Shown here one piece after another: positions 5,079 to 5,239 of a DNA stretch of 5,239 nucleotides. Within the stretch, counting starts at the first letter, position 1. Every line of letters begins with the position of its first letter. Origin of the DNA: Nanobdellota archaeon (GTDB lineage: Archaea; Nanobdellota; Nanobdellia; Pacearchaeales; GW2011-AR1); assembly GCA_030704765.1 (NCBI GenBank), contig JAUYDD010000229.1, positions 1-5,239 on the forward strand. The letters are read 5' to 3'. The notes below the pieces were generated by a model, which searched no databases, had not been told where the DNA came from, and saw only the letters and a program-made list of their open reading frames with translations. The position numbers and the translations under genes were made by a program.

Positions 5079-5142
5079 GCACAAGAAAATTCTTTCAGAT
5101 GAATTTTCTGTGCAGAAAAAACTTTTATGGTTTTTTCTTGCA
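5079..5142 (+). repeat. Two overlapping hairpins in element C
   Basis: The first (5079-5092 with 5101-5113, loop TTTCAGAT) is identical to that of element B. The second pairs TGCAGAAAAAAC (5111-5122) with 5130-5142 around the loop TTTTATG, with one bulged T. Its inner stem sequence differs from that in B (2464-2496), yet both form long stems. Confidence 0.7.
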
Positions 5143-5209
5143 TCCTAAAAATTTCCGAATAAGAAAAATCTTCTATCAAACTCCATTCTTTAGAATGGAG
5201 TAGACGATT
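5140..5209 (+). repeat. Foldback with TTTA hairpin (copy 7), homologous to 51-120
   Basis: The 9-bp hairpin has left arm ACTCCATTC (5180-5188), loop TTTA and perfect pairing (to 5201). The outer stem pairs AATC (5167-5170) with 5206-5209 and TCT (5172-5174) with 5202-5204, with a single T-C mismatch between them. An ATCAA bulge precedes the hairpin, as in the other copies of this type. Confidence 0.8.
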
Positions 5210-5211
5210 AC

Positions 5212-5236
5212 TTCAAAATCTCTAAAAGATTTTGAA
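5212..5236 (+). repeat. 10-bp hairpin at window edge
   Basis: TTCAAAATCT (5212-5221) pairs perfectly with AGATTTTGAA (5227-5236) around a CTAAA loop. It continues the string of stem-loops of element C beyond the foldback at 5140-5209. The element therefore probably extends past the window. Confidence 0.65.
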
Positions 5237-5239
5237 TGT

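Larger units (their letters stand above)
5005..5239 (+). repeat. Composite stem-loop intergenic element C (right-truncated)
   Basis: Order: TTTTTATG left edge; three-way-junction-like foldback (5013-5078); hairpin (5079-5113); overlapping hairpin (5111-5142); foldback with a 22-nt hairpin (5140-5209); and a 10-bp hairpin (5212-5236) running to the window edge. The left half (5005-5119) is nearly identical to element B, while the right half (5140-5209) matches element A (51-120). C is therefore a mosaic joining modules seen separately in the other two copies. It lacks the T7-GAT end found in A and B, at least within the window. Confidence 0.85.

Overview
This AT-rich window looks archaeal, most likely from a DPANN lineage (Woesearchaeota/Pacearchaeota-like); that placement is inference. 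The evidence is an archaeal-type ribosomal protein uS2 with a long Lys/Glu-rich N-terminal extension, TATA boxes of the TTTATAAA type placed about 25 nt before start codons (leaderless transcripts), and no Shine-Dalgarno motifs at the starts.

Layout. 1-304: a string of intergenic stem-loops (element A, cut by the left edge). 376-1182 (+): uS2. 1183-1215: a short convergent spacer with a T-rich terminator. 1216-2337 (-): a class I-alpha DAHP synthase, the first enzyme of the shikimate pathway. 2353-2562: element B. 2563-2800: a non-coding or decayed stretch. 2801-3319 (-) and 3321-4967 (-): a two-gene operon with 1 nt between the genes. The upstream gene encodes a DUF2157 polytopic membrane protein with an inserted, predicted extracellular, 16-cysteine four-repeat domain. 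The downstream gene encodes a GDYXXLXY-family membrane-anchored protein. 5005-5239: element C, cut by the right edge.

The protein genes are recognisable families. The least explained content is the intergenic repeat family. Elements A, B and C share modules made almost wholly of foldbacks. Their hallmark is a 22-nt hairpin with a 9-bp stem and a TTTA (once TTCA) loop, present seven times with varying stem sequence but preserved pairing. Elements B and C are near-identical for about 115 nt. Their only two substitutions are the two partners of a single base pair, and a 70-nt match between A and C adds two more compensatory pairs. These elements fill every intergenic region except the convergent one, and each abuts the promoter of the neighbouring gene. 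They could be structured RNAs, bidirectional terminators or insulators, or non-autonomous mobile palindromic elements; the sequence alone does not decide.

The genes do not form one pathway: a housekeeping ribosomal gene, a lone aromatic-biosynthesis gene and a membrane or cell-surface pair are separated by these elements.
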